Positions 9,401 through 21,529 of a DNA stretch of 64,000 bases are shown one piece after another. The stretch is from Acidimicrobiia bacterium (lineage in GTDB: Bacteria; Actinomycetota; Acidimicrobiia; IMCC26256; JAGNEX01), in assembly GCA_020637365.1 (NCBI GenBank), contig JACJWE010000001.1, positions 248,001-312,000 on the forward strand, written 5' to 3'. Under the pieces are notes generated by a model. It ran no database searches and was not told the DNA's origin. It worked only from the letters and a program-made list of their open reading frames with translations. The first letter of the stretch is position 1. Every line of letters starts with the position of its first letter. A program made the position numbers and the translations under genes.

Positions 9401-12400
9401 CGTCGGCTGGGTCGGTGGCGCCTGGTGACCTTGTGACGTTCGAAGTTGGCGTACGTAATCAGGGAGATGTGGCTTCTGGTGCGGTGACGATCACCGATAC
9501 GTTGCCGGCTGGTGTGAGTTTCGCTGCGGTTGAGTCGCCTGGTTGGAGTGATCTTGGTGGCGGTGTTGTGTCTCACGACGTCGCGGTGGATATCGCTCCT
9601 GGCGGGACGTACACGATTGAACTGTCTGCGAGGGTTGACGCTGGTGCATCGGGTGTTCTGGTGAACAACGCAGAGATTTCTGCTGATTCGGGTGATGACG
9701 AGGATTCGGCACCTGACGCGGTAATCGATAACGACGCGACGATCGATCGGGAATCGTTGACCGACCTCGACATCGACGTTGACCCGGCCGATGAAGACGA
9801 CCACGACATCGCGCTCGTCACTGTCGCTGTTCCTGGGACGACGACGACCGTGGCGCCGACAACGACGACGACGGTCGCTCCGCCGACAACGACGACGACG
9901 GTCGCTCCGCTAACCACGACGACGGTCGCTCCGCTAACCACGACGACCGTGGCTCCGACCTCCACGACGACTGTTGCTGGTGCTACGACGACTACGGCGT
10001 TGGCTCCCACAACCACGACCGTCGCTCCGCCGACCACGACAACTGTGGAGCCGACCACTACCACAACACTGCCCCCGACTACGACGACGGTCGCCCCGAC
10101 GACGACGACTGCGGCGCCGGTGTATGACTTGGCGTTGGTGAAGTTGTTGACGTCGGCTGGGTCGGTGGCGCCTGGTGACCTTGTGACGTTCGAAGTTGGC
10201 GTACGTAATCAGGGAGATGTGGCTTCTGGTGCGGTGACGATCACCGATACGTTGCCGGCTGGTGTGAGTTTCGCTGCGGTTGAGTCGCCTGGTTGGAGTG
10301 ATCTTGGTGGCGGTGTTGTGTCTCACGACGTCGCGGTGGATATCGCTCCTGGCGGGACGTACACGATTGAACTGTCTGCGAGGGTTGACGCTGGTGCATC
10401 GGGTGTTCTGGTGAACAACGCAGAGATTTCTGCTGATTCGGGTGATGACGAGGATTCGGCACCTGACGCGGTAATCGATAACGACGCGACGATCGATCGG
10501 GAATCGTTGACCGACCTCGACATCGACGTTGACCCGGCCGATGAAGACGACCACGACATCGCGCTCGTCACTGTCGCTGTTCCTGGGACGACGACGACCG
10601 TGGCGCCGACAACGACGACGACGGTCGCTCCGCCGACAACGACGACGACGGTCGCTCCGCTAACCACGACGACCGTGGCTCCGACCTCCACGACGACTGT
10701 TGCTGGTGCTACGACGACTACGGCGTTGGCTCCCACAACCACGACGGTCGCTCCGCCGACCACGACAACTGTGGAGCCGACCACTACCACAACACTGCCC
10801 CCGACTACGACGACGGTCGCCCCGACGACGACGACGACGACTGCGGCGCCGGTGTATGACTTGGCGTTGGTGAAGTTGTTGACGTCTGAGGGTCCGTTTG
10901 TGCTGGGGTCTGAGGTCGAGTTTTCGGTTGTTGTCCGTAATCAGGGTGATGCGACCGCGAATTTGGTTGAGTTGACTGACACCTTCCCTGCGGGTATGTC
11001 GTTGTCTGACTCGAGTACGGGTTGGGTTGATGGCGGCAATGGGACAGCGGTGTTTACTTCGACGGATCCTCTTGATCCGGGTGAAACCCTTCGTGTGCCG
11101 TTGCTCCTTGTCTTAGATGATGCTTCGTTGGGTGCGTATTCGAACCTTGCGGGGATTACTGCTGATGATGGTGAGGACAAGGATTCGACGCCTGGTTCGG
11201 GTGTTGATGATCCGGTGGTGGATCAAGCTGATGAGTCGGGTCTTGATGTTGATCAGGTGCCTGGCGATGAGGACGATTCTGATGTGGCGGTCTTTACGAT
11301 CCTGCCAGCTTCGATTGGGGACAGGGTTTGGTCTGATGTTGATGGTGATGGTGTTCAAGGTGATGGTGAGCCGGGTATTCCGGGTGTGATTGTGGTCTTG
11401 GAACGGGTTGTCGACGGTGAGCAGGTCTATGTGACCGAAACCGTGACCGATGCACGATGCAGATGGTGAGTATCTGTTTGAGGGTTTGGAGCCTGGTGAC
11501 TATTGCATCAAGTTCTTGCTCGATGAAGACATGGTTGCTTCACCTGCGGATGCGGGAACAGACGACGCTGCCGACAGTGACGGGATCGCTGAGGGTGATG
11601 TCGTTCGCGATGGTGTGACCTACCAAGCGGTTAAGACCGTAGCGACGACGTTGACGATGCTGGTGAGCAGGATCTGACGTGGGATCAGGGCATCGTGCCG
11701 CCGGTCCTACCAGCGTCGATTGGTGACAAGGTCTTCTCCGATGTTGATGGTGACGGCATCCAAGATCCTGGTGAGCCCGGTATCCCTGGTGTGATCGTGA
11801 TCCTCGAACGAGTCGTCGACGGTGAACAGATCAGAAGTGACTTCGACGGTGACCGATGCCGATGGTGAGTATCTGTTTGAGGGTTGGAGCCTGGTGACTA
11901 TTGCATCAAGTTCTTGCTGCCTGAAGATGCGGTGGTCTCACCAGCTGATGCTGGTAGTGACGACGGAGCGGACAGTGACGGTGTCGCTGAGGGTGATGTC
12001 GTTCGTGATGGTGTGACGTATCTGGCGGTCAAGACGGTCGCGACGACGTTGGATGCTGGTGAGCAGGATCTGACGTGGGATCAGGGCATCGTTCCTCCTG
12101 TCCTTCCGGCTTCGATTGGGGACAGGGTTTGGTCTGATGTTGATGGTGATGGTGTTCAAGGTGATGGTGAGCCGGGTATTCCGGGTGTGATTGTGGTCTT
12201 GGAACGGGTTGTGGACGGTGAGCAGGTCTATGTGACCGAAACCGTGACCGATGCAGATGGTGAGTATCTGTTTGAGGGTTTGGAGCCTGGTGACTATTGC
12301 ATCAAGTTCTTGCTGCCTGAAGATGCGGTGGTCTCACCAGCTGATGCTGGTAGTGACGACGGAGCGGACAGTGACGGTGTCGCTGAGGGTGATGTCGTTC

Positions 12401-13410
12401 GTGATGGTGTGACGTATCTGGCGGTCAAGACGGTCGCGACGACGTTGGATGCTGGTGAGCAGGATCTGACGTGGGATCAGGGTGCGGTACCGCCGAAGGA
12501 TCCGGTTGATGTGCAGATCTCAAAGACGGTCGAGTTGGTATCCCCGTCGGTCGCTGAGTGGACGTTGACGGTGAAGAACTTGTCGGACCGGGCAGCGAAA
12601 GGGCCGATCGTGGTCATCGATCAGATGCCAGCTGGCCTGATCTATACCGATGCGCAAGCCCCTGATGGTTGGGTGTGTACTCCTGATGGTCGCGACCTGG
12701 ACTGCATCCTGGACGGCGACCTACCGGCCAATGCTGAAGCGACGATTGTCGTTGAGACGTCGGTGGATGTTCCTGCTGGGACGAAACTGACCAACAATGC
12801 GACTGTTGCTGGCGCTGAGACTGAGGTCACTAACGATAACAATGCTGATGATGCGTCGATCAGTGTCCCCGCCGACGATGAGCCGATCACTGACCTCGCG
12901 ATCAGCAAGTCGGCTCGCAATGCAGATAGCGCTGGCAACGTGTTCTGGGATATCGAAGTGACCAACATTTCGGAGGTTGACGCGGCGATTCCGAAGGTGA
13001 CTGACCAGCTCCCGGCAACGCTTCACTTCGTTTCCGCCGCGGGCAACGGCTGGAAGTGCGACGACGACGGCCAGTTGGTGACGTGCGATGCCGACGAGCC
13101 GCTGGTTGCTGGCGCATCCGTTTCGTTCACGATCGAGACATCGGTAGACGCTGAACCCGGGACGGTGATCACCAACAGCGCGATCGTCTCGACGGCTTCC
13201 GTAGAACGAACAGAGGAGAACAACAGCAGCTCTGCCCAAATCTCGACAGCCGACGAATCACAGCCGATCGGCCAAGCGCCGCGATCGCCGGTCGCGTTTA
13301 CCGGAGCTAACAGCCTCCGCATCGCGCTCGCCGGAATGGTCCTCATGCTTGTCGGCATATTGCTCGTAGTCGTTAGGCACCACACCAGGCGCGATACCGG
13401 CGCTCGATGA
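6403..13410 (+). CDS. Giant modular cell-wall surface protein 1 (SdrD_B/DUF11, VAFTG anchor), frame interrupted
   Basis: About 2330 residues if read through. The signal peptide has HVDRRVVRLVAVLAAF and a likely cut after LVSRA. The first about 680 residues form a large extracellular domain that opens with an SdrD_B-like strand (TAIAFVDLNADGEW). Next come an SdrD_B-like module (nt 8459-8920), a Thr/Pro/Val stalk, three DUF11 modules separated by stalks, a set of SdrD_B repeats (11311-12490), two more DUF11 modules, and SPVAFTG plus a hydrophobic helix and Arg tail, a sortase-type anchor. Within 11450-11890 the frame is broken four times (+7, +2, +1, -1; sum +9), and the stalk at 9150-9290 also slips and returns. 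It is a paralogue of the next gene. Likely an adhesin or matrix protein; the ligand is unknown. Confidence 0.8.
8926..9370 (+). repeat. ACG-triplet Thr/Pro/Val stalk repeat
   Basis: Low-complexity DNA built from ACG/ACC/ACA triplets with GTT GCT CCG spacers, coding for repeats of the type TTTTVAP. Similar stalks recur at 9836-10110 and 10586-10848. Between about 9150 and 9290 the main frame leaves the Thr register and reads Arg-rich, then Asp-rich sequence before returning, which marks several small indels. An ACG run reads Thr, Arg or Asp in the three forward frames, so a slip does not at once create a stop. Confidence 0.9.
9290..10672 (+). repeat. Tandem duplication of a DUF11-plus-stalk module (750-base unit)
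   Basis: The segment from about 9290 to 9922 recurs from about 10040 to 10672 with no difference that I can find by eye, at an offset of exactly 750 bases (250 codons). Each unit holds one DUF11 domain starting YDLALVKLLTSAGSVAPGD and its flanking stalk. The second copy then lacks one stalk repeat. This points to a very recent unequal crossover, or to an assembly duplication. Confidence 0.85.
11311..12490 (+). repeat. SdrD_B-like repeat array in surface protein 1
   Basis: Three near-identical units of about 390 bases start at about 11311, 11711 and 12110. Each encodes the pattern ASIGDRVWSDVDGDGVQ, EPGIPGVIVVLERVVDG, a DADGEYLFEGLEPGDYCIKF strand and LTWDQG. DVDGDG is the calcium-binding-like loop of this B-type immunoglobulin-like fold. 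The first two units contain the indels that break the frame; the third is clean. Confidence 0.85.
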
Positions 13411-13492
13411 GCACCCGCTGCTCCTGCGCGACGGAGTAGCACGAGTACCCGGAGAGCGGTCGATTCAGCGAACGTGCTCCCGGTGATCATTG

Positions 13493-13534
13493 GTAGGCGG
13501 CGGACCCGTTTCGCTGAACGGGTCCGCCGCCTAC
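13493..13534 (+). terminator. Strong hairpin terminator after surface protein 1
   Basis: Perfect inverted repeat with 18-base arms (GTAGGCGGCGGACCCGTT and its complement) around the 6-base loop TCGCTG. It lies about 80 bases after the stop at 13410 and is followed by a weak T-rich tract GTTGTT. The remaining 200 bases before the next start show no gene; they should hold the promoter of surface protein 2. Confidence 0.8.
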
Positions 13535-13737
13535 GTTGTTGCGCGCTCATGCGATCGCGTGAACGACACCACGACGGGGGCAGCTCTCTGCGGTTGCTCG
13601 ACCAGGGGGCATTCCACGTGGTCTGCAAAATATTTGGTCTGTTCTCTATCAAAGTTCTTTAGGGACGCCCTCTAGTCAGCCTATAGCAAGCCGTATCGAA
13701 ACTTCATCCCCCAAACATCTGATTGGAGCGGATTCAC

Positions 13738-16700
13738 ATGTTCGCGGTACGGCTAGGCCAAAGAAGTATCAGAATCCTGGGGCTGCTCGCTGCCCTTCTG
13801 GTGGCGGTGAGCATTCTGTTCCTCCCCCGGTTGGTGTCGCGCGCTGATCCCGGCGACGCGCCGATCACCGCGGTCGCGTTTGTGGACTTGAACTCCGACG
13901 GCGAGTGGCAGCCCGGTGAGCTGCGCTTTACAGACCTTGCGGTGAATGTGTACGACAGCGAGGGAAACACCGTCGCGGGTGTGCTCGATGCTGGCGCTGA
14001 CCAGTTCAATATCGACGTTGCCGGACTGGACGCGGCGGGCGCCTTGGTCGACGAGTATCGGGTGGAGTTCCACTCGGTAGGTGCGCCGTATGTCTTTTCG
14101 GCGCAGGGTGAATCCCAAGACGGCGCCGCGATTGCGCAGGGCGGATCGTCGGTGCAGTTTGCCGCTCCTGGCGACACCGTCTACGTAGCGGTTCATGACC
14201 CGGCGGCCTACTGCCAGGACAACCCGCAGCTTGTAACTAACTGTTATGTGACCGGCGATCAGCTCACCGACGTGAATGCAGGTATGGACACGTTGGTTTC
14301 GCTTCAATACGACTGGGGCAACGACGGCACTAACGCTCCGGTCGACGGCCAGTTTGACTCGTGGCAGGTTGATGAGAATGGGGTTCCAAATGATCCCGTC
14401 CATGTAGCTACTGCGGCTGACATTGGCACCACGTGGGGCCTCGCTTGGAACCGAAGCACGACCGAGGTATACGTCGCTTCATTTCTGAAGATGTTCACTG
14501 GATATGGACCTGAGGGTCCGAACGCGATCTACAAGATGAACGTGGATCCTTACACTGGTGCCGTGGTTGGTTCTCCGAGTCTTTTCGCCCGTGTCGGCGA
14601 TTCGACGGGGTTCGATCCGGTGAACGGGACGTTCGACAAGAGCTTCCCAGCGACTGGAGGTACCAGCGGCGTCGACGTTTGTGACGATATGCACGCGGAC
14701 GGCACTGATCTTGTTGAGCCTGTCTATAACCAGTCGGTTTGGACGAACATTATGAAGTGTTCGTTCGGCGACATTGACCTTTCGAAGGATGGCAGCACGC
14801 TGTATGTGGCGTCGTTGAAGGGCAACGATGTCCTTAGCTTCGATACTGCGTCCGGACAGCTTGTGGACCAGGACACTTTTGATACGGCCCTCGTTGCAGA
14901 TATCTGCCCGGCACACGCGACAGATGCCCACATTTTTGCGACCGGCGTTAATGACCAGGACGTATTGCACGTCGGTGGGGTGTGTTCCGGTGAAACAAAT
15001 CAAGACGGAACGGAAGTTTGGGCGTTTGTCTATACCCTTGACCCTGCAACAAATACGTGGACCCGAGTCTTTGACACGCAAATTAGTGACGATTACAAGA
15101 CCATCGGTGGTTGGACTCGTGACTACGTCGCCGCGATCGGCGGTAACCCGGATAGATTCCAGAACGCACCAGCCAACTCGGTCCAGTCCATCTTCGTCCG
15201 CGACACTCAGCTCACCGACATCGAGTTCTTCGGTAACGACCTTACCCTTGGTTTCCGCACTCGTTCTGGTGATGCCCTGGGCTTCCAGATCCCCGATCCC
15301 GTCCGCAACGATGTCTTCGTAAATCCCGGACTCGGCGGCGGTGATTTGATGTGTGTGTGGTGGGACGCTGACAACGGCCGGTACGTTCGAGAGCTAGATG
15401 GTCGCTGCGGTGCTGGCCGCGAGTACGACCCCGCCTACCGGGATGCCGCAGGCCCCGGCCGCGGGCACGCCCGTCCGGCGAACGAGTTTTACTGGGGTGA
15501 CGGGGCGAACTGGATCTACCCTGGTGGGGTTCACAACGAGGCAGTTGTGGGCGGGTTGTCGCAGGTCAACACTCGGCCGCTTGCCTTTACCGGTCTGAAT
15601 CCGCCGGACGCGTTGGGTGGCACACTGTTCAACACCGGGGGAGTGGGTTGGGCCGACAATCTCAACGGTGCAACCTTCAAGGCTTATCTGTTGTACCAAT
15701 CCAGCGGTGTGGAGGACGGCGTACCGTCACCAGATGCGTTCCTCGATTCCTTCTTCGGCAAGGCGAACGGTCTTGGCGATCTTGAGCAACTCTGCGTTGC
15801 CGCGCCTATGCAACTCGGCAACTCTGTCTGGTTCGACAGCGACGGTGACGGCATCCAAGACCCCGGCGAGCTGCCGGTGATAGGTGCGACGGTCAATCTC
15901 TATAACGCCGCGGGTGATCTGCTCGCGACAACCGTCACAGACAACGACGGGCATTACCTCTTTTCCTCAATAGGCAACGATGGCCTGCCCGGTACTGCCG
16001 ATGACATCTTTGCCAGCGGTGACGACCTGGTCGTACGAATGGACAACCCGGACGATTTCGCTTCTGGCGGGGCGCTTTTTGAGTGGCAGCTCACGGTAGA
16101 GGGCGCGGACGACGGCTCGAGCCCGACCAGCGACGACCAAGACTCTGATGGTGCCCTGGCGGACTCAACTGGGCAGGGGGCCAACTTCCCCGAGATTCCG
16201 GTGCTCGTCGGTGACCCCGGTTGGAATGACCACACCCTCGACTTTGGCTACGCACAACAGCTCGTACCGACGACTACCACGACGGTGGCTCCGACTACGA
16301 CGACAACTGCTGCGCCGACGACCACGACGACGGTTGCTCCGACTACGACGACGACGGTGGCGCCGACCACGACAACGACGATGGTTGCGTCGACGACGAC
16401 CACGATGGTTGCACCGACCACGACAACGACGATGGTTGCGCCGACGACCACGACGACGGTGGCTCCGACGACGACGACAACCGCTGCGCCGACGACCACG
16501 ACGACGATGGCTGCGCCGACCACGACGACGACAACCGCTGCGCCGACGACCACGACGACGATGGCTGCGCCGACGACCACGACGACGATGGCTGCGCCGA
16601 CCACGACGACAACCGCAGCCCCGACCACGACGACGATGGTTGCGCCGACGACCACGACGACGATGGTTGCGCCGACCACGACGACAACCGCAGCCCCAAC

Positions 16701-19700
16701 CACGACGACGGCTGCCCCGGTCTATGACTTGGCGTTGGTCAAGGTGCTGACAACAAGCGACACCGTCGCCGCTGGCGAACTGGTTCGATTCGAAATCGGT
16801 GTCCGGAACCAGGGTGATGTCGCTGCTGGCAGCGTGACGATTACCGACACGCTGCCAGATGGCCTGGTGTTCGCTTCCGCGGATTCGCCGGGTTGGACCG
16901 ACCTCGGCGGCGGTGTCGTTTCGTACGATCTGCCCGTTGATCTGGCCGCTGGAGCGACTTACACGGTCGAGTTGGCGGCGATGGTCGACGGGACGGTGTT
17001 GGGTCCGCTGGTGAACAACGCCGAAATCTCCTCTGACAGCGGTGACGACAAGGACTCGACACCCGACGCTGTTCTCGACGACGCCACGATCGATCGCGAA
17101 TCGCTGGCCGACCTTGACATTGACTCAGAGGTAGGCGACGAAGATGACGCCGACATCGCGCTCGTGACCGTGAGGCCGCTGGCTACCACGACGACGACTG
17201 CTGGGCCGACGACCACGACGACGAGTCCTGGGCCGACGACCACGACGACGACGTCCTGGGCCGACGACCACGACGACGAGTCCTGGGCCGACGACCACGA
17301 CTACGACGGTCGCGGGTGTGACTGCCCCGACCTTCGCCCCGACTACCACGACAACTGCCCCAACGACCACGACAACTGCCCCAACAACCACGACGACCGC
17401 TGGGCCGACGACCACGACGACTGTCGCGGGTGTGACTACCACGACCTTGGCTCCAACCACGACCACGTCGACGCTGGCGCCGGTGTATGACCTGGCGTTG
17501 GTCAAGTTGTTGGTGTCTGAGGGCCCATTTGTTGTGGGGTCAGAGGTTGAGTTTTCGGTTGTTGTCCGTAATCAGGGAGAAGTCACCGCGAATCTGGTTG
17601 AGGTGACTGACACGTTCCCGGCGGGCATGTCACTTGCTGGGTCGAATACGGGTTGGGTCGATGGCGGCGACGGCACTGCGGTGTTTAGATCGACCGATCC
17701 CCTCGGCCCTGGTGAGACGCTGCGTATCCCGTTGTTCCTGGTTTTGAATGATGCCGGGCTGGGTGCGTACTCGAACCTTGCAGGTATTAGTGCTGATGAT
17801 GGCGACGACAAGGATTCAACGCCCGGTACGGGCACGGACGATGCGGTTGTCGATCAGGTTGATGAGTCTGGTTTGGACGTTGATCAGGTGCCTGGCGATG
17901 AAGATGATTCCGACATCGCGGTGTTTACGATCGTGCCTGCGTCGATTGGTGACAAGGTCTTCTCAGACTTGGATGGTGACGGTATTCAGGATGCGGGTGA
18001 GCCGGGTATCCCCGGGATCATCGTGATCCTCGAACGGGTCGTTGATGGTGTTCAGTCTGAAGTCACTTCGACGGTGACCGACGCGAATGGTGAGTACCTG
18101 TTCGAAGGTCTGGAGCCTGGTGAGTATTGCATCAAGTTCTTGCTGCCCGAGGACGCCGAGGCGTCGCCTGCGAACGCTGGTGCTGATGGGACTGCTGATT
18201 CTGATGGTGTCGCTGAAGGGACGGTTGTTCGTGATGGTGTGACCTATCAGGCCTATAAGACTGTGGCGACAACTCTGGAGCCTGGTGAAGTTGATCTGAC
18301 GTGGGATCAGGGCATCGTTCCGGCGGTGGTGCCTGCGTCGATCGGTGACAAGGTCTTCTCAGACCTGGATGGTGACGGTATTCAGGATGCGGGTGAGCCG
18401 GGTATCCCCGGGATCATCGTGTGATCCTTGAACGGGTCGTTGATGGTGTTCAGTCTGAAGTCACTTCGACGGTGACCGACGCGAATGGTGAGTATCTGTT
18501 CGAAGGCCTTGAGCCTGGTGAGTATTGCATCAAGTTCTTGCTGCCCGAGGGCGCCGAGGCGTCGCCTGCGAACGCGGGTACCGACGGTACCGCCGACAGC
18601 GATGGCATAACTGAAGGAACCGTTGTTCGTGATGGTGTGACTTATCAGGCCTACAAGACCGTCGCTACGACGCTCGATGCTGGTGAGGAAGACCTCACCT
18701 GGGATCAAGGCATTGTGCCGCCGGCTCCGCCTGCGTCGATTGGTGACAAGGTCTTCTCAGACTTGGATGGTGACGGTATTCAGGATGCGGGTGAGCCGGG
18801 TATCCCCGGGATCATCGTGATCCTTGAACGGGTCGTGGATGGTGAGCGGGTTGAGGTTGCCGACACCGTCACCGACGCGAACGGTGAATACCTGTTCGAT
18901 GGTCTGGAACCTGGCGACTATTCCATCACGTTCTTGCTTCCTGAAGACGCCGAAGCGTCACCAGCCGACGCTGGCGCCAGTGACGCCCTCGACAGCGACG
19001 GAGCGTCCGAAGGAACGGTCGTCAGGGATGGTGTGACCTATCAGGTGTATAAGACGATCCCGACGACCCTTGATGCTGGTGAGCAGGATCTCACGTGGGA
19101 TCAGGGCATCGTTCCGGCAGTGGAACCAGCAGCTATTGGTGACACGGTCTGGTCCGACACGAACGGTGACGGCATCCAAGATGCTGATGAGCCGGGTATC
19201 CCCGGGATCATCGTCATCCTGGAAAAGGTCGTCGACGGGGAGCGGATCGAGATCGCTGACACCCTGACCGATGCTGACGGCAAGTACCTCTTTGAGGGAC
19301 TCGAGCCTGGTGACTACTCCGTCAAGTTCCTGCTCGGAGCGGAGATGACGGCGTCGCCGACCGATACCGGTGCCGACGATGCAGCGGATAGCGACGGCAC
19401 ATCAACAGGCACTGTTGTACGTGATGGTGTGACCTATCAGGTGTACACGACGGTCGTGACCACCCTCGATGCGGGTGAACGCGATCTGACCTGGGACCAA
19501 GGTGTCGTTCCTGCACAGGATCCGATCGACTTGGCGATCACCAAGACCGTTGAGTTGCAGTCGGCGACGTTGGCCGAATGGACGTTGAAGATTGTGAACA
19601 GTTCGGACCGTCCAGCACTCGGCCCGGTCATCGTGACCGATCAGATGCCCGCGGGTCTGGTGTACACCGACGCGCAGGCTCCGGACGGTTGGGTGTGTGA

Positions 19701-20415
19701 ACGCGACGGTCGTGACCTGCGCTGCACCTTTGACGCCGACATGCCTGCCCAAAGTGAGGCGACGATCGTCGTTCAAACGTCGATGGATGTGCCCGCAGGC
19801 ACGAAGCTGACCAACAACGCAGTCGTGGCAGGCGCTGAATCCGAGACGGAGACGGGCAACAACGAAGACGAGGCATCGATCACCGTTCCCGACAAGGAAG
19901 CACCGCTTACCGACCTGGTGATCAACAAGTCGGCTCGAAACGCTGACGCAGCCGGAAACGTGATCTGGGATATCGAAGTGACCAACGTCAGCGACGTTGA
20001 CGCCGAGAACCCCACGGTCGTCGACGAACTGCCAGCCACGCTGTCGTTCATGACGGCGGTTGGTGATGGCTGGGACTGCGCGGCTGAGGCTCAGACGGTG
20101 ACGTGTAACGCCACCGAGGTGTTGAAGGCCGGTGACTCGGCAGCATTTTCGATCGAAACATCTGTGGATGCGGCGCCGGGTTCGGTGATCACCAACGAAG
20201 CGATCGTGTCGACAAAGACGGCGGAACGCTCCGAGGACAACAACGCTGACAGCGCCCAGATCGAGACCGCAGCCGGTTCGATCGACGACGGTTCCCCATC
20301 GTCGCCGGTCGCGTTTACCGGAGCCAACAGTCTGCGCTTTGCGGCATTGGGGGCCTTGCTCTTGCTCGCAGGGGTGGCCTTGGTTGCCGTACGGCGCAGG
20401 AAGGTAAACGGCTAA
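13738..20415 (+). CDS. Giant modular cell-wall surface protein 2 (SdrD_B/DUF11, VAFTG anchor), frame interrupted
   Basis: Paralogue of the preceding gene, about 2225 residues if read through. The signal peptide (LGLLAALLVAVSILFLPRLVSRA) and the N-terminal about 700 residues align almost throughout with surface protein 1. Then come an SdrD_B-like module, a stalk, DUF11, a second stalk, DUF11, four SdrD_B repeats (17939-19510), two DUF11 modules and the tail SPVAFTGANSLRFAALGALL with a basic end. The start at 13738 has GGAG 9 bases upstream. One extra base near 17252 throws the stalk into an Asp/His-rich frame that stops at 17490; an extra GT at 18420-18422 shifts it back, giving +3 overall. 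All modules are coherent once these are allowed for. Probably covalently anchored to the wall by a sortase. Confidence 0.8.
16264..16715 (+). repeat. ACG-triplet stalk repeats of surface protein 2
   Basis: Same triplet logic as in surface protein 1 but with GCT GCG and ATG GTT GCG spacers, coding for TTTTTAAP, TTTTMVAP and TTTTTMAAP units. A second stalk at about 17186-17485 contains GPTTTTTS units and the frame slip near 17252. The antisense strand is open across the whole array and reads Val/Gly- or Ser-rich nonsense. Confidence 0.85.
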
Positions 20416-20483
20416 ACCGTCGAATGGCGGGAGCGGGATTAGCAACCGCCTCCGCGGCACTTTGACAACCGGACCTTTCGATT

Positions 20484-20522
20484 GGGAGGTGATGCGGCGA
20501 TCTGTGCGCTGCATCACCTCCC
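20484..20522 (+). terminator. Hairpin terminator after surface protein 2
   Basis: Arms GGGAGGTGATGC (20484-20495) and GCATCACCTCCC (20511-20522) are perfectly complementary, with a 15-base loop and a short T run after. It lies about 70 bases after the stop. From here to 20853 (about 330 bases) I see no gene; the stretch should contain the promoter of the lipoprotein that follows. Confidence 0.75.
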
Positions 20523-20853
20523 TTTGTGCGTGTCGTTCGGCAGCCATCTGCCGCTTGAGCCAAGCAGGGGTATCCCACCGGATTGGTTGATCCGGTTGCG
20601 CAGCTGGCATTGGGTGCATTGGTGGCCTGCGGTCAGGACGACGAAGCGGGTCCAAGCGACACGACCCGCGAGCACTCGCCAAGCGTCACGACGGTTCAGG
20701 AGAGGCGTGACCGGTTATAGGTGTTTTGGCTGACTGCTTCGCCAGGTAGGATGGCACCGCTCAAACCAATGACATTCGCTGTAGTCGTCCCCTTACCCCG
20801 GTGGAAAGGTCCCCGGTTCGGCGCCACGGACGTCTCGACATCGGGAGCCCACG

Positions 20854-21441
20854 ATGGGTCGGCAGCTACGTTCAATCCGGGTCCTGGTCGGCCTCATGGC
20901 GCTGCTTGCTGTGCTGGTGAGCTGCGGTGGTGGCGACAGCAAGGACGATGCTGGGATCGCCAAAGAGGTCACCGAAGGGTCGCTCGTTCCTGGCGACGAC
21001 GTGCCAGCCCCCGCAGGAGATGTCGTACTGACCATCACCGGCGATATTTCGACGACGAACGACGGTGACGCTCTCTCTTTCGACATGGAAACCCTCGAAA
21101 AGATCGGATTGTGGCGATACGAGGCATATGACGAAGTTGGCCTCGGAAAAGACGCCGTCTTTGAAGGTGTACTGATGTCGGATCTGTTGGACGTGGCAGG
21201 CGTTTCTGACGACGCCTCCAAAATCGCTGCCTTAGCCATCAACGACTACGCCGTCGACATTCCCATTTCAGATGTGACGGAGTACCCCGTTTTGTTGGCG
21301 ACGAAGGTCGATGGTGAGCGTATGACGGTCGAAGAATTTGGTCCCCTCCGAGTCGTGTACCCGTCACTCGACTTCGACCTGGATTCCGCGATCTATAACG
21401 CCAGATGGATCTGGCAAGTAATCGAATTCGACATCTCCTAG
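20854..21441 (+). CDS. Lipoprotein with molybdopterin-oxidoreductase-like (SUOX-type) domain
   Basis: 195 residues. Signal LVGLMALLAVLVSCGGG carries a lipobox cysteine, so it should be anchored on the outer face of the membrane. The mature part resembles the stripped-down pterin-binding domain of sulfite-oxidase-type proteins: VVLTITGDISTTNDG, then FEGVLMSDLLDVAGV, and FGPLRVVYPS near the end. No pterin-coordinating cysteine is evident, which fits a sensor or chaperone role better than an enzyme. The next gene, about 90 bases on and on the same strand, is a membrane histidine kinase; pairs of this kind suggest the lipoprotein feeds a signal to the kinase. The domain call is moderate. Confidence 0.65.
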   Translation: MGRQLRSIRVLVGLMALLAVLVSCGGGDSKDDAGIAKEVTEGSLVPGDDVPAPAGDVVLTITGDISTTNDGDALSFDMETLEKIGLWRYEAYDEVGLGKDAVFEGVLMSDLLDVAGVSDDASKIAALAINDYAVDIPISDVTEYPVLLATKVDGERMTVEEFGPLRVVYPSLDFDLDSAIYNARWIWQVIEFDIS

Positions 21442-21529
21442 CGCGCTCCGCGGATCGGGACTGCTCACTCGATGTTTCCTCGCTCGATTTTCACAGGTGT
21501 AACTTCCGCCCCCACCGCTTGGGCTGTGA

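Noticed and set aside
8926..10848. CRISPR-like regular repeats
   Set aside because: Units are 9-27 bases, in frame and protein-coding, with no unique spacers; this is a peptide stalk.
11450..12490. Programmed ribosomal frameshifting in the surface proteins
   Set aside because: The changes are +7, +2, +1 and -1 with a 7-base duplication and no common slippery site, so programmed shifting is not a good explanation.
16248..16703. Long minus-strand Val/Gly/Ser-rich ORFs across the Thr stalks (also near 8607, 9573, 10323 and 17125)
   Set aside because: They are the necessary shadow of ACG-type triplet repeats, which have no stops on either strand; no start sites or folds.
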